From NCBI GenBank assembly GCA_018646675.1, contig JABGUH010000027.1:40154-104153 (forward strand): a DNA stretch of 64,000 nt, written 5' to 3'. Position 1 is the stretch's first letter; every line of letters begins with the position of its first letter. The position numbers were made by a program, and so were the translations under genes. Shown piece by piece: positions 20,531-29,234 of this stretch. The DNA comes from Bdellovibrionales bacterium (GTDB lineage: Bacteria; Bdellovibrionota; Bacteriovoracia; Bacteriovoracales; Bacteriovoracaceae). Under the pieces are notes generated by a model. That model was not told the DNA's origin. It searched no databases and saw only the letters and a program-made list of their open reading frames with translations.

Positions 20531-20546
20531 CGAGCAGATTTGCTCG
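20531..20546 (+). terminator. small hairpin after the chalcone-isomerase-like gene
   Basis: A perfect inverted repeat CGAGCA-gatt-TGCTCG lies ten bases past the stop codon. No T-run follows, so intrinsic termination is doubtful; it may instead stabilise the mRNA 3' end. Confidence 0.25.
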
Positions 20547-20632
20547 TTGCATTAAGAAGCAAAGCAGCTTAAAATACTCTAATATTTGTAAATGTCATCT
20601 TTTCATGGAGGAAGAGAGTCCTGTTTAGTCAA

Positions 20633-21838
20633 TTGAAGCTTTTCCGATTTTTCTATCTTGCTCTATTTTCTAGTCTAATTCTAGTGGGAGTAGAGGCAAA
20701 AATCAGAGTAAAGAGAAGAAGTGCTAATAGAAAAATCCCCATGGTTAGAGTCCTAATCGGCAAGGGGTTGGCCAATCTAACTGTCACTGGCAATGGATTG
20801 AGTCGCAAGTTACTGTCAGGAGTACCCAAAAGCTATCGTGGATATAAGAGTATCTTGTTTCGATGTGGCAGTGGCCAACGTTTACAGTCTACCGGTAATT
20901 TGCAGTCACGTCTTTTAGCTTCAGTCTCTGTTTCTAAAGGTGAAATTCAGTGGAATCTCCATGGCCCTTATCGGGGAGTACTGCATCTGGCCGGTATTAA
21001 AGGCAGTAGTGGGTGTGATCTGATTAACGAGGTTGATCTTGAAACTTATTTAGAATCGTTACTGTCAAACGAGATGAATGCTAAGTGGCCGATAGAGGTG
21101 CTGAAAGCACAAGCTGTAGCGGCCCGTAGCTATGCTTACTTTAAAATGAAAAATCAGGAGCAGCTTAAGAGATACAATTTAGATAGTCAGACGCTCTACC
21201 ATTTGGAGAATTCAGAGCGGGACCAAGTGGCAGGTGATTACAGTTTTGTCACCCCTCGGACTAAGATTGCTGCCGGCCAGACCAGAGGTGAGATATTAGT
21301 TGGTAAACAGGATAACGAGTTGACGCCCATCTTTTTTCACGCCAAATGTGGTGGTAGAACTATGATTCCACAGTTGGTTTGGGGAAATCGGGTGGGGAGT
21401 TATTCACAAGTGGAGTGTCCCTTTTGTCATCAACATGGTAAACGAGATTGGAGTCAGAGCATCTCCCTGAAACAGTTTCGACGATTTTTATCTTGGGTGG
21501 TACGTAAAGAGATGGGGGGAGAGAGGGCTAAGCTGGAGGGGAAGATTACCCTGTTACCCGATAGCACTGCTTCAGATCGGTTAAGAATCTATCTTGGCCC
21601 ACAGCTCTATCTGTTAGAGAAGCCGATGTTACGCCGCTATTTTGGCCGCAAAATCTTTTCATCCAACAATTTCATGCTTGTTATTCAGAATAATCGGATT
21701 AAAATTTCAGGTCGAGGATTAGGGCATGGTGTGGGGATGTGTCAATTAGGTGCTTTGGATCTTGCTCAGCAGGGATGGGGTTATCGCCAGATACTATCAT
21801 ACTACTTTCCGTTGCATAAATTGCAGTTAGCATATTAA
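20633..21838 (+). CDS. SpoIID/LytB-domain peptidoglycan glycan-strand enzyme
   Basis: 401 residues with an N-terminal signal segment (FFYLALFSSLILVGVEA). The SpoIID core is clear: DLETYLESLLSNEMNAKWP, LKAQAVAARSYAYFKM, a cysteine-containing loop (FFHAKCGGRT), and the closing GRGLGHGVGMCQLGALDLAQ and YYFPLHKL. SpoIID proteins are lytic transglycosylases acting on peptide-stripped glycan, and here an amidase gene follows directly. The listed start is TTG, but the ribosome site GGAGG at 20607-20611 better fits an in-frame CTG at 20621. Confidence 0.88.
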   Translation: MKLFRFFYLALFSSLILVGVEAKIRVKRRSANRKIPMVRVLIGKGLANLTVTGNGLSRKLLSGVPKSYRGYKSILFRCGSGQRLQSTGNLQSRLLASVSVSKGEIQWNLHGPYRGVLHLAGIKGSSGCDLINEVDLETYLESLLSNEMNAKWPIEVLKAQAVAARSYAYFKMKNQEQLKRYNLDSQTLYHLENSERDQVAGDYSFVTPRTKIAAGQTRGEILVGKQDNELTPIFFHAKCGGRTMIPQLVWGNRVGSYSQVECPFCHQHGKRDWSQSISLKQFRRFLSWVVRKEMGGERAKLEGKITLLPDSTASDRLRIYLGPQLYLLEKPMLRRYFGRKIFSSNNFMLVIQNNRIKISGRGLGHGVGMCQLGALDLAQQGWGYRQILSYYFPLHKLQLAY

Positions 21839-21856
21839 TATGATGACGACTAAAGA

Positions 21857-22660
21857 TTGAAGGAAGGGATTATCGCCAAATCATCCACCTGTTTCACTAT
21901 TTTACTTTGCATTTTCTACTGGTCTAATATTCAGTCAGCGACAATTTTAATTGATCCTGGTCATGGTGGTGATGATTATGGGGCGATGTCTCAATGGGTA
22001 GTGGAGAAGAGCGATAAGTATGGGGATCGCAAGTTTAAGGTCTATGAGAAAGATTTAGCGTTAGAGATTGCCAAGTTAGTAAAAAAACGGCTTGCTAAAA
22101 GATATAGCGTCTTTTTAACGCGCAGTATTGATAGGCAGATCTCTTTGGAAGAGCGGGCGGCGATGGCCAGTAAGGTTAAGGCGGATATTTTTGTCTCTAT
22201 CCATGTCAACTCTAGTAAGAGTGCTCAATCAAAAGGTGTAGAGACATATTTCCTAGACAATCACGACGATCAAGCGGTTAAAAAAGTGGAGACGGTTGAA
22301 AATCGGGGATTGCAAGGAGAGGAGTTAGTCATTCGGCAGATTATTATTGATCTGATGGTTAATAAGAGTGAGGTTAGATCCAAGCGGTTGGCCCAAGCCA
22401 TTCATGGGCAGGTGGCCAAAAGGGTGGTAAAAAAGTATAAGATGCGTGATCGAGGTGTCAAAGGGGGAATCTTCTATGTTCTTGCTCTGACCAAGATACC
22501 CGCCGCACTGCTTGAGGTGGGTTTTATCTCCAACGCTCAGGAGACAGCAATTATTCGATCGGGTAATTTTCAACAGGAGTACGCTGCGGCGATCGTTGCC
22601 GGTATTGATAGTTACTTCATGAAACTAAAAGGTGGCGATGCAACGGTTCCTCTCTTTTAA
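21857..22660 (+). CDS. N-acetylmuramoyl-L-alanine amidase, AmiC type
   Basis: Zinc amidase (Amidase_3) that removes stem peptides from peptidoglycan. The 267 residues include a short hydrophobic export segment and the zinc and catalytic sites ILIDPGHGGDDYG, VYEKDLALEIA, IFVSIHVNSS and ALLEVGFISN. It sits 18 bp after the SpoIID-like gene; amidase-produced naked glycan is the SpoIID substrate, so a joint role in wall remodelling is a reasonable inference. The TTG at 21857 has no good ribosome site, while GAAGGAAGGG at 21860-21869 lies just inside. Initiation at an ATT/ATC codon there is possible. Confidence 0.9.
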   Translation: MKEGIIAKSSTCFTILLCIFYWSNIQSATILIDPGHGGDDYGAMSQWVVEKSDKYGDRKFKVYEKDLALEIAKLVKKRLAKRYSVFLTRSIDRQISLEERAAMASKVKADIFVSIHVNSSKSAQSKGVETYFLDNHDDQAVKKVETVENRGLQGEELVIRQIIIDLMVNKSEVRSKRLAQAIHGQVAKRVVKKYKMRDRGVKGGIFYVLALTKIPAALLEVGFISNAQETAIIRSGNFQQEYAAAIVAGIDSYFMKLKGGDATVPLF

Positions 22661-23870
22661 GCTAAGATTGTCTACGATACAGTATTGCTCTTTAATCTTC
22701 GGAGCACTCCTTTTTCTTATACCGTTTACTACTCAAGCAGCAACCAAAGCGACTGCAGTGGATATAGCTACTTGCAAAAAATGGTTTCCTCCACCTTTCA
22801 AGCAGCAATTTGCTGGTGGCTTTACTATCTCAATTCGATCTTCCTATAAGTTTGTAACTGTAGTTAACATTAATAACCCGGCCGAAAAGCGCTACTACTT
22901 GTTAAAATCGAAGAGGGGTTTGAAAAAGCATCCAGAGCTTCTGCCCCAGGCTTGCCTGAAGCTAAATTCAATATTGGTGCCGGTTAAGAGGGTTGTCGCT
23001 CACTCCACCACTCACTTAGCAACAATTGAGCAGCTCGGAGAGGGAAGAAGCGTCAAGGGGTTTAGTAATCTAGCTCTGATTACATCTTCCAGCCTACTGG
23101 ATGCTGTTTCGAAAAAACAGCTTGTAGACGTACTGTTTCCCCCTAACCCTGAGCGGGTGATTACCCTAAATCCTGATTTGGTGATGGTCTATATTGCACG
23201 CTCGGCTCAAATGGAGGGAGTAGCAGCACTAGAACGTCAGCATCTACCAGTTGTTGTAAATCAGGATTATCGAGAACAAAGTGCATTGGCCAGAGCGGAG
23301 TGGATTAAATTTGTCGCTGTATTTTACGATAAAGAGGATCTCGCTCAGCAGATATTTAAGCAGATTGTTGACCGCTATCAAGCACTGGTTATTAAAGCAA
23401 GGGGGGCGGCCAGTCGTAGTCGTCCTGTGGTTTTATTGGGGAGTAATCGACATGGTGTGTGGAGTGCTCCCGGCTTAAATAGTGATCTGGTCCAAATGGT
23501 TAGAGATGCGGGAGGGAGATATCTTTTTTCTGATATTGCGACAAAAGGTAAGGAGCATCGAGTTTCACTACGCCATGAGCAGGTTTTATCACGACTAGCA
23601 GCTGTAAATTTTTGGTTTCCTCATAATGGATGGAAAACAGAGCAAGATCTGTGGAGTGAAGATCGACGCTATCAGAGAATGGATGGTTTAAAGAGTGTCG
23701 CAATCTATAATAATAATCGACAGCTGAATTCACAAGGTGGAAACAACTACTGGGAGATGGCGGTAATGAGGCCGGATCTATTATTGATGGATTTAATTCG
23801 CATGATTCATCCTGCGATACTGCCAGATCATAAACTACATTGGTATCACCCTTTAAAACTAGCGCGATAG
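22632..23870 (+). CDS. periplasmic substrate-binding protein of a cobalamin/iron-complex ABC importer
   Basis: 412 residues with a signal peptide (YCSLIFGALLFLIPFTTQA). It has the two-lobe BtuF/FecB-like pattern: RVVAHSTTHLATIEQLGEG, SVKGFSN, then NPERVITLNPDLVMVYI near residue 175, and RPDLLLMDLIRMIHP at the end. It overlaps the amidase gene by 29 bp and is followed at once by permease and ATPase genes. The frame opens at GTG 22632; an ATG two codons on is equally plausible. Cobalamin, haem or ferric siderophore could be the ligand, and sequence alone does not decide. Confidence 0.85.
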   Translation: MAMQRFLSFKLRLSTIQYCSLIFGALLFLIPFTTQAATKATAVDIATCKKWFPPPFKQQFAGGFTISIRSSYKFVTVVNINNPAEKRYYLLKSKRGLKKHPELLPQACLKLNSILVPVKRVVAHSTTHLATIEQLGEGRSVKGFSNLALITSSSLLDAVSKKQLVDVLFPPNPERVITLNPDLVMVYIARSAQMEGVAALERQHLPVVVNQDYREQSALARAEWIKFVAVFYDKEDLAQQIFKQIVDRYQALVIKARGAASRSRPVVLLGSNRHGVWSAPGLNSDLVQMVRDAGGRYLFSDIATKGKEHRVSLRHEQVLSRLAAVNFWFPHNGWKTEQDLWSEDRRYQRMDGLKSVAIYNNNRQLNSQGGNNYWEMAVMRPDLLLMDLIRMIHPAILPDHKLHWYHPLKLAR

Positions 23871-23873
23871 GTA

Positions 23874-24899
23874 ATGGAAAAAAAAGCGATGCTATTTATC
23901 TTGTTGCTCTTCGTGTTTTTTGCGTTGATCGTAGCACTTTTGCTATTTGGCCCAGTTGAGATTGAGCCTAGTCAAGTGATAAAGATTTTATTTGCGGGAG
24001 ACCAAGGGGCAGTTGGACGGGACAGTATTTTCTGGAACTATCGGATTCCAAAAATGTTAACTGCCATTGCGGCCGGGGGGGCAATGGCATTAAGTGGGCT
24101 ACTAATGCAAACCTATTTTCAAAACCCTTTGGCTGGGCCATTTGTATTGGGAATTAATAGTGGAGCGACTCTAGGAGTCGCTGCTTGGATTATTGGAATA
24201 TCACTACTACCGGATTTAGGTTGGTTATCTTTTTCTGGTGCGGGAGGAGTTATTGCTGCTGCAGTGGGAGCGATGGCCACTTTGATTATAGTAATTTTAC
24301 TTTCAACCTGGGTCAGCGGTAAAGCAACCTTGCTAATTGTTGGGTTGATCTTTGGCTATATTGCCAACGGACTAATTAATGTGATGGTAATTACCAGCAG
24401 CTCTCAAGAGCTACAGAGTCTACTGCTTTGGTCTCTTGGTAGTTTCACTCGGGTCTCTGGCCATCAGCTAGTGATTCTGCTGTTAATTGTTACAATTGGG
24501 GTTGCACTTGCAATCACACTTTCTAAGCGACTTAATGTAATGTTACTGGGAGATCTCTACGCTATTAGCTCTGGGATCAATATTGCGTTGGTAAAATTGG
24601 GTGTAATTGTTATCACTGGCACGTTGTGTGGAGCAGTGACCGCCCTCTGTGGCCCAGTGGCATTTCTAGGAATTGTTGCTCCTCACTTAACCAAAGTACT
24701 GTTTAACTCTCATGACCATCGCATTCTGATTCCAGCAGTCTTTCTAATGGGGGCGGTCTTAGCAATGGGGGCAGAACTTCTAATTTCAACCTGGTCTCAC
24801 TTCACTTTGCCATTAAATGCTATTTTGGGAATTTTAGGTGCCCCTGCGATTATCTTCTATCTGCTACGTACTAGGAAGCAGATGAGGCAGATGGAGTAG
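23874..24899 (+). CDS. FecCD/BtuC-family ABC importer permease
   Basis: 341 residues with about ten hydrophobic segments, the usual BtuC/FecC length. Family motifs include YRIPKMLTAIAAGGAMALSG, LMQTYFQNPLAGPFVLGINS, CGPVAFLGIVAPHLTK (the ATPase-contacting loop region) and GAELLISTW. Begins three bases after the binding-protein stop and shares its last base with the GTG start of the ATPase gene, so the three genes form one operon. Confidence 0.92.
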   Translation: MEKKAMLFILLLFVFFALIVALLLFGPVEIEPSQVIKILFAGDQGAVGRDSIFWNYRIPKMLTAIAAGGAMALSGLLMQTYFQNPLAGPFVLGINSGATLGVAAWIIGISLLPDLGWLSFSGAGGVIAAAVGAMATLIIVILLSTWVSGKATLLIVGLIFGYIANGLINVMVITSSSQELQSLLLWSLGSFTRVSGHQLVILLLIVTIGVALAITLSKRLNVMLLGDLYAISSGINIALVKLGVIVITGTLCGAVTALCGPVAFLGIVAPHLTKVLFNSHDHRILIPAVFLMGAVLAMGAELLISTWSHFTLPLNAILGILGAPAIIFYLLRTRKQMRQME

Positions 24900-25627
24900 T
24901 GGATATTATCAAGATAGATGCTCTTGCCATTGGGTACCATCCACAGCAGGTATTGCTGGCAAATATTAATCAGAAAATTACTGGTGGGGAGCTGATCTGT
25001 TTGATGGGGTTAAATGGCAGTGGCAAGTCTACTCTATTACGAACATTGGCATCGTTAATCCCCCCTTTGGCCGGAGAGATTGCTCTTTGTAATCAGCCGC
25101 TCGGCCAGTACTCTGTTGCCGAGCGCTCTAAGTTGATTAGTATTGTTACCACCGAGCGACCGACTTTAGATTACCTAAGTGTTGAAGAGGTGGTCGCCAT
25201 GGGCCGGACACCTTATACCAACTTTTGGGGAAGCTTGGGACCAGAGGATCTACTCTCAATCAAGCAAGTTATGTCACTGCTCTCAATTGAAAATCTAAAG
25301 AATCGTCCTTTCTCATGTTTAAGTGATGGTATGCAGCAGCTAGTGTTGATTGCTCGCGCTCTTGTTCAGCAAGGTAAGGTGGTTATCTTGGATGAACCGA
25401 CCACTTTTTTAGATATCCCTAATCGGAGATTATTGTTAAAAGTTTTACAACAGGTGGCGCAGGAGCAGAGTCGAGCTGTTTTATTCTCTTCTCACGACTG
25501 GGAGCTGGTTAGGAAACTTGACCCAATAATTTGGTTGGTTGACCCACAAGCGGGCCTACTATCTGGAAAAATTGGCGATCAGCAGATTATGTTAGCGGTT
25601 GAAAAATTGTTGTTTAATGATCATTAG
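24899..25627 (+). CDS. ATPase of cobalamin/iron-complex ABC importer
   Basis: 242 residues. Walker A MGLNGSGKSTLL near residue 37, Walker B KVVILDEPTTFLD near 160, and the switch His in FSSHDWE are intact. The signature is SCLSDGMQQ, a modest departure from LSGGQ that is common in FecE/BtuD-type proteins. The GTG start overlaps the permease TAG by one base, giving strong translational coupling. It pairs with the two preceding genes to energise substrate uptake from the periplasm. Confidence 0.92.
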   Translation: MDIIKIDALAIGYHPQQVLLANINQKITGGELICLMGLNGSGKSTLLRTLASLIPPLAGEIALCNQPLGQYSVAERSKLISIVTTERPTLDYLSVEEVVAMGRTPYTNFWGSLGPEDLLSIKQVMSLLSIENLKNRPFSCLSDGMQQLVLIARALVQQGKVVILDEPTTFLDIPNRRLLLKVLQQVAQEQSRAVLFSSHDWELVRKLDPIIWLVDPQAGLLSGKIGDQQIMLAVEKLLFNDH

Positions 25628-25642
25628 ATTAGAGCGGAGAGA

Positions 25643-26989
25643 TTACTCTGTATGATCTTCCAGCACCTGAATATTCACCTCAAACTGTTTAGCCGTTAGG
25701 AAATCCTTAAGATTTTGCAATACTTCAGTCTTGTTATGTTCTTGATTTGCTCGATGGGCAGAGATTATAGACTGTGCATATCTCTCAGCAACAATAAAAG
25801 CTCGTGCTAAAGGGGGGTAACTTAGTTGGTAGGAGTCGGAAAATCCTTCACCATTTAGCATGCCGTGATGTTGGCGAACGATTACATCGGTATCAGGAGG
25901 TACGTCCTGACAGTCTCTAAGCAGGTCTGCAGCCAGTCGGGCATGGGTCAATGTTAGCTTTTGCTCCTCTTGGGTAAAATTGCTATCCTCTAGCTGTTTC
26001 TCACTATTGACTGATCCCAGTTTGGGATCGGTCAGCATAACGTCATGAAAAAAACCGGCAAAAGGAACCTTTTGCTCATACTCAGGTCTACCCCATTCAC
26101 TTTTTTTGATAATATGAATCATAATATAAACAACCAACTCAGAGTGTTGATAGACGTAATCTGTGCGACGTTGGCGGATTTGTTGAAAAGCCTCTCTAAG
26201 CTTGGCATTTTTTTTAATAATTTTCAGCATGGCGGTAATATGGAACTCAGCACATGTTACTGTCTCTCGTGGAATTCCGATCTTCTTTAGGATCTTTTCT
26301 AACTCCATGCTGCTAAGACTGGTGGTAACAACTGGTTTCCCCTGTTGAAGCTCTTCTGGAGTAAGATCAGCTAACAGTTGAGTGGTCAAATCATTAGTGA
26401 AATCCATCTGGTTATCAGCACTAATCATTATGCTGGAGTGGCCGGCCCGGATAAGGTCCATAATCATATTGGGTGCCAAGGCAGACCCGGCAGAGAATTG
26501 TTTTACATAGATAGTATTCCCTTCATCATCAAAATCCTGCAGCGATAGATCATAGTCGCTTTTTTTCATATTGATTAGGTAGTTGATTGGAATCGGGAAG
26601 TATTGGTCTGAACCTCCCTGGCTTTCATCGTGGGGCTTTATATTTAGAATAGATGAAACAGAAGCTAACAATTTTTTTACGTCTGATACGGGGTTAACCG
26701 AAGTGATACCTTTTGTTACTTTGATGTTGGGAGTACCTAAAATCACGAGTGGAACTTTCAGCTTTCTTTTGACAAGGTACTCACTAAGGATAGAGTCACA
26801 CTGTTCCGCTCCAATCGATGAGCGAGTGATTATTAGTGCGATCTTTTTATGACTTCGGTGTAGAGTTGGTATTGCAAATTGAGCAGTCTGCTTAGTAATA
26901 CTTTTAAGTCCAAGATATACTTCAAGATTAAGAGTATATATACTCTCAATCTTGGCACTACTCTCAATAATTAATATTTTTCTGGCCAG
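25643..26989 (-). CDS. response-regulator-like protein with HD-GYP-like domain
   Basis: The reading frame extends beyond its first GTG (26746) back to 26989, adding about 81 residues that look like a receiver (ARKILIIESSAKIES ... KIALIITRSS ... VPLVILG). The extension has no ATG/GTG/TTG; a CTG at 26989 sits seven bases behind GAGG and is the best start. The receiver lacks the usual acidic pair and phospho-Asp, so it is a pseudo-receiver. The C-terminal half is HD-type (FAGFFHDVMLTDP near residue 310; QHHGMLNGEGF near 375), like an altered HD-GYP phosphodiesterase of cyclic di-GMP. Whether it is catalytic is doubtful because the GYP motif is replaced. Confidence 0.75.
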   Translation of the reverse strand: MARKILIIESSAKIESIYTLNLEVYLGLKSITKQTAQFAIPTLHRSHKKIALIITRSSIGAEQCDSILSEYLVKRKLKVPLVILGTPNIKVTKGITSVNPVSDVKKLLASVSSILNIKPHDESQGGSDQYFPIPINYLINMKKSDYDLSLQDFDDEGNTIYVKQFSAGSALAPNMIMDLIRAGHSSIMISADNQMDFTNDLTTQLLADLTPEELQQGKPVVTTSLSSMELEKILKKIGIPRETVTCAEFHITAMLKIIKKNAKLREAFQQIRQRRTDYVYQHSELVVYIMIHIIKKSEWGRPEYEQKVPFAGFFHDVMLTDPKLGSVNSEKQLEDSNFTQEEQKLTLTHARLAADLLRDCQDVPPDTDVIVRQHHGMLNGEGFSDSYQLSYPPLARAFIVAERYAQSIISAHRANQEHNKTEVLQNLKDFLTAKQFEVNIQVLEDHTE

Positions 26990-27102
26990 AGGAATACCTC
27001 ATTATTATCTATTATGTAGCAAACCGCTATTTGATCCATAAATTTAGCAAACCAATTGTATAGTGATTGGTAGTATTTGAATAGGTAGATTATGCTAATA
27101 AT

Positions 27103-28164
27103 TTATCTACTTTGGAGAGTCAGAGTAGTTTGCTTGATCTTATTTTCTCGCTGAAAGGTAATAATCACTCTGTCCCCAACCTTATATTTATCGAGAAGTT
27201 GATAAATAGTGTCAAGATTTGTCACTTTATAACCATCAATTTTTAAAATAATATCACCTAAATATACTCGTCCAAACTGGTCCCGGCTCATACCGTTAAG
27301 ACCAGCTCTCTTGGCCGCCCCCTTAGGGGCCACCCCTGCAATCACCACTAGATCCGGTTGGAGATCAAAGCGTGACATAAGGTGAGGAGGAAGAATGATA
27401 ATCCCTAGTGCCGGCCGGATAACCTTGCCATGCTTAATTAGTTGGGGGGCCAGCCGTTTGATGGTATTAACTGGCAGGGCAAATCCTACTCCAGAGCTGC
27501 TGCCTGACTGGCTGAAAATCATGGTATTCATCCCAATCAGCTCTCCTTGAGAGTCAAGCAGAGGGCCACCAGAGTTACCCGGGTTGATTGAGGCATCAGT
27601 TTGAATCATACCAGGAATCTTCATTCCGCCATAACCATCGATCTTTCTCTCGAGGGCCGAGATGATCCCAGTAGTCATGGTGTGACTAAGTTGGAATGGA
27701 TTGCCGATAGCGATTGTCTTTTGTCCCACTAATAGATTTGAGGATGAGCCAATTTTGATCATATCTAGCTTGGTAGGACGCTTAACTAATCGAAGAACTG
27801 CAATATCTCTGGATGCATCTACTCCTACCTTGCGGGCCTCATATTGTTGGCCATTCTTATGGAAGCTGATTAGAAAGCGATCACCATTTTCCACTACATG
27901 GTAGTTAGTAATAATATGTCCCTGCTTGTCCCAGACAAAACCGGTTCCTGATCCCGCAGGTACCTCCACCGCTCCAAATCCCCAACGGCTATGGGCCAGT
28001 TGAATGTTAGTTACGTTGACGACAGAGTTGACGCTGGTGCGAAATATATTGATCGTATTTTTCTCATCTTCAATTAGGCGGCTCAGGTCAGAACTACGCT
28101 GTGAAGCGGAGAGAAGCGGAGTGCTAATGGCAACTAACAGTAAAAATACAGTAATTTTAATCAT
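27103..28164 (-). CDS. DegP/DegS-like trypsin-type serine protease with one PDZ domain
   Basis: 353 residues with a signal peptide or anchor (MIKITVFLLLVAISTPLLSA). The catalytic triad is visible: His in IITNYHVVENG, Asp in DASRDIAVLRL, Ser in NPGNSGGPLLDSQG. A single PDZ domain occupies the last about 95 residues (GAAKRAGLNGMS ... LGDIILKIDGYKVTNLD). One PDZ is the DegS-like arrangement, though substrate-degrading DegP-like roles in the periplasm are possible. The ATG at 28164 follows AAAAGGG by seven bases and starts the signal peptide; an upstream ATG gives a less convincing leader. A 9-bp inverted repeat lies in the divergent promoter region. Confidence 0.92.
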   Translation of the reverse strand: MIKITVFLLLVAISTPLLSASQRSSDLSRLIEDEKNTINIFRTSVNSVVNVTNIQLAHSRWGFGAVEVPAGSGTGFVWDKQGHIITNYHVVENGDRFLISFHKNGQQYEARKVGVDASRDIAVLRLVKRPTKLDMIKIGSSSNLLVGQKTIAIGNPFQLSHTMTTGIISALERKIDGYGGMKIPGMIQTDASINPGNSGGPLLDSQGELIGMNTMIFSQSGSSSGVGFALPVNTIKRLAPQLIKHGKVIRPALGIIILPPHLMSRFDLQPDLVVIAGVAPKGAAKRAGLNGMSRDQFGRVYLGDIILKIDGYKVTNLDTIYQLLDKYKVGDRVIITFQRENKIKQTTLTLQSR

Positions 28165-28253
28165 TGGATTAACCCTTTTCATCATTAGATAGGGTGAGAT
28201 TCTATCTATATGCAAACTGGTATTCAAGAGTATATAACCATGTACTATTAATT

Positions 28254-28280
28254 TTAGTGAGTGATATAACTACTCACTAA
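28254..28280. promoter_or_regulatory. perfect inverted repeat between the protease gene and psd
   Basis: TTAGTGAGT and ACTCACTAA are exact reverse complements separated by nine bases, in the 143-bp divergent region between the DegP-like gene and psd. The size and spacing suit a dimeric regulator. No T-run follows, and the position upstream of two starts argues against a terminator. The cognate regulator is unknown. Confidence 0.45.
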
Positions 28281-28307
28281 CGTAAATATATTTAGAAGGT
28301 TTTATTA

Positions 28308-29234
28308 ATGGAGATTCGTTACTTCAATCGATCTTTGAAAGAGGAGGAGTCAGAGTTGGTCTATGGGGCCAGCTGGGTACAATGGCTCTATCGCTCAGCA
28401 GTTGGAAGGGCGATTGGTCGCCTAGTAACTGGTCCTCTATTTAGCCAGATTTTTGGTAAGTGGCAGGATTTGGGGTTTAGTGCCAGAAAGATTCCCCAGT
28501 TTGTGCAACGTTTCAATATCAATCTTTCAGAGTTTATGCCTGAGGAGAGTGGAAGTCGGGCGCGGCCCTACTCAACATTCAATAGTTTTTTCATTCGCCG
28601 TTTTACCGAGACTGCCCGGAGCTTTCCAGAAGTTGAGGGGCAAATGGGAGCTTTTTGCGAGGCGCGTTATCTCGGATATGAATCTTCTACCTCCTCGAAG
28701 CAGTTTCCCTTGAAAGGAGAGTTAATATCTCTTCCGACACTGCTTCAAAATGAGCGCCACCAAAAAACCTTTATCGGGGGGCCACTCTTAATTGCGCGGT
28801 TATGTCCTGCAGATTATCACCGTTTCCACTTTCCAGACCAAGGGGAGAAAATGGATCGCTATCCAATTCCAGGAGATCTTCACTCGGTGAACCCGGTGGC
28901 CCTTAAATGGAAAAGTGATATTTTAACTACCAATGAGCGTCGAGTAACAATCCTTGATACTAAAAATTTTGGCCAGCTGGCCTACGTTGAGGTGGGGGCG
29001 ATCTGCGTCGGGAAAATTATTGAGAGTCACCAGGGAAAGAGTTTTAGTCGTGGACAAGAGAAGGGGTACTTTCTCTTTGGTGGTTCAACTGTCATTGTGG
29101 TGGGAGAACCTGGGCGCTGGAAGCCGGCGGATGATATTCTACACTACAGCAAGCAGGGAATGGAGACATTGATTAAGTTGGGAGATCCAGTGGCCAATGG
29201 TCTAGTTGGTCAGGGGCCCAAAGATCGCCTTTAG
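28308..29234 (+). CDS. psd: phosphatidylserine decarboxylase proenzyme
   Basis: Makes phosphatidylethanolamine in the inner membrane. The 308-residue protein has the family motifs SFFIRRF near residue 95, LCPADYHRFHFPDQG near 165, and the self-cleavage site FGGSTVIV near 260. There Gly-Ser cleavage generates the pyruvoyl group; the usual LGST is GGST here. Length agrees with the longer psd type. The ATG follows AGAAGG. Its last 33 bp overlap the convergent EEP-family gene. Confidence 0.93.
   Translation: MEIRYFNRSLKEEESELVYGASWVQWLYRSAVGRAIGRLVTGPLFSQIFGKWQDLGFSARKIPQFVQRFNINLSEFMPEESGSRARPYSTFNSFFIRRFTETARSFPEVEGQMGAFCEARYLGYESSTSSKQFPLKGELISLPTLLQNERHQKTFIGGPLLIARLCPADYHRFHFPDQGEKMDRYPIPGDLHSVNPVALKWKSDILTTNERRVTILDTKNFGQLAYVEVGAICVGKIIESHQGKSFSRGQEKGYFLFGGSTVIVVGEPGRWKPADDILHYSKQGMETLIKLGDPVANGLVGQGPKDRL

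Noticed and set aside
22632..25627. Firm assignment of the ABC importer as BtuFCD
   Set aside because: No cobalamin riboswitch precedes it and ferric-siderophore importers have the same architecture, so no btu symbol was given.
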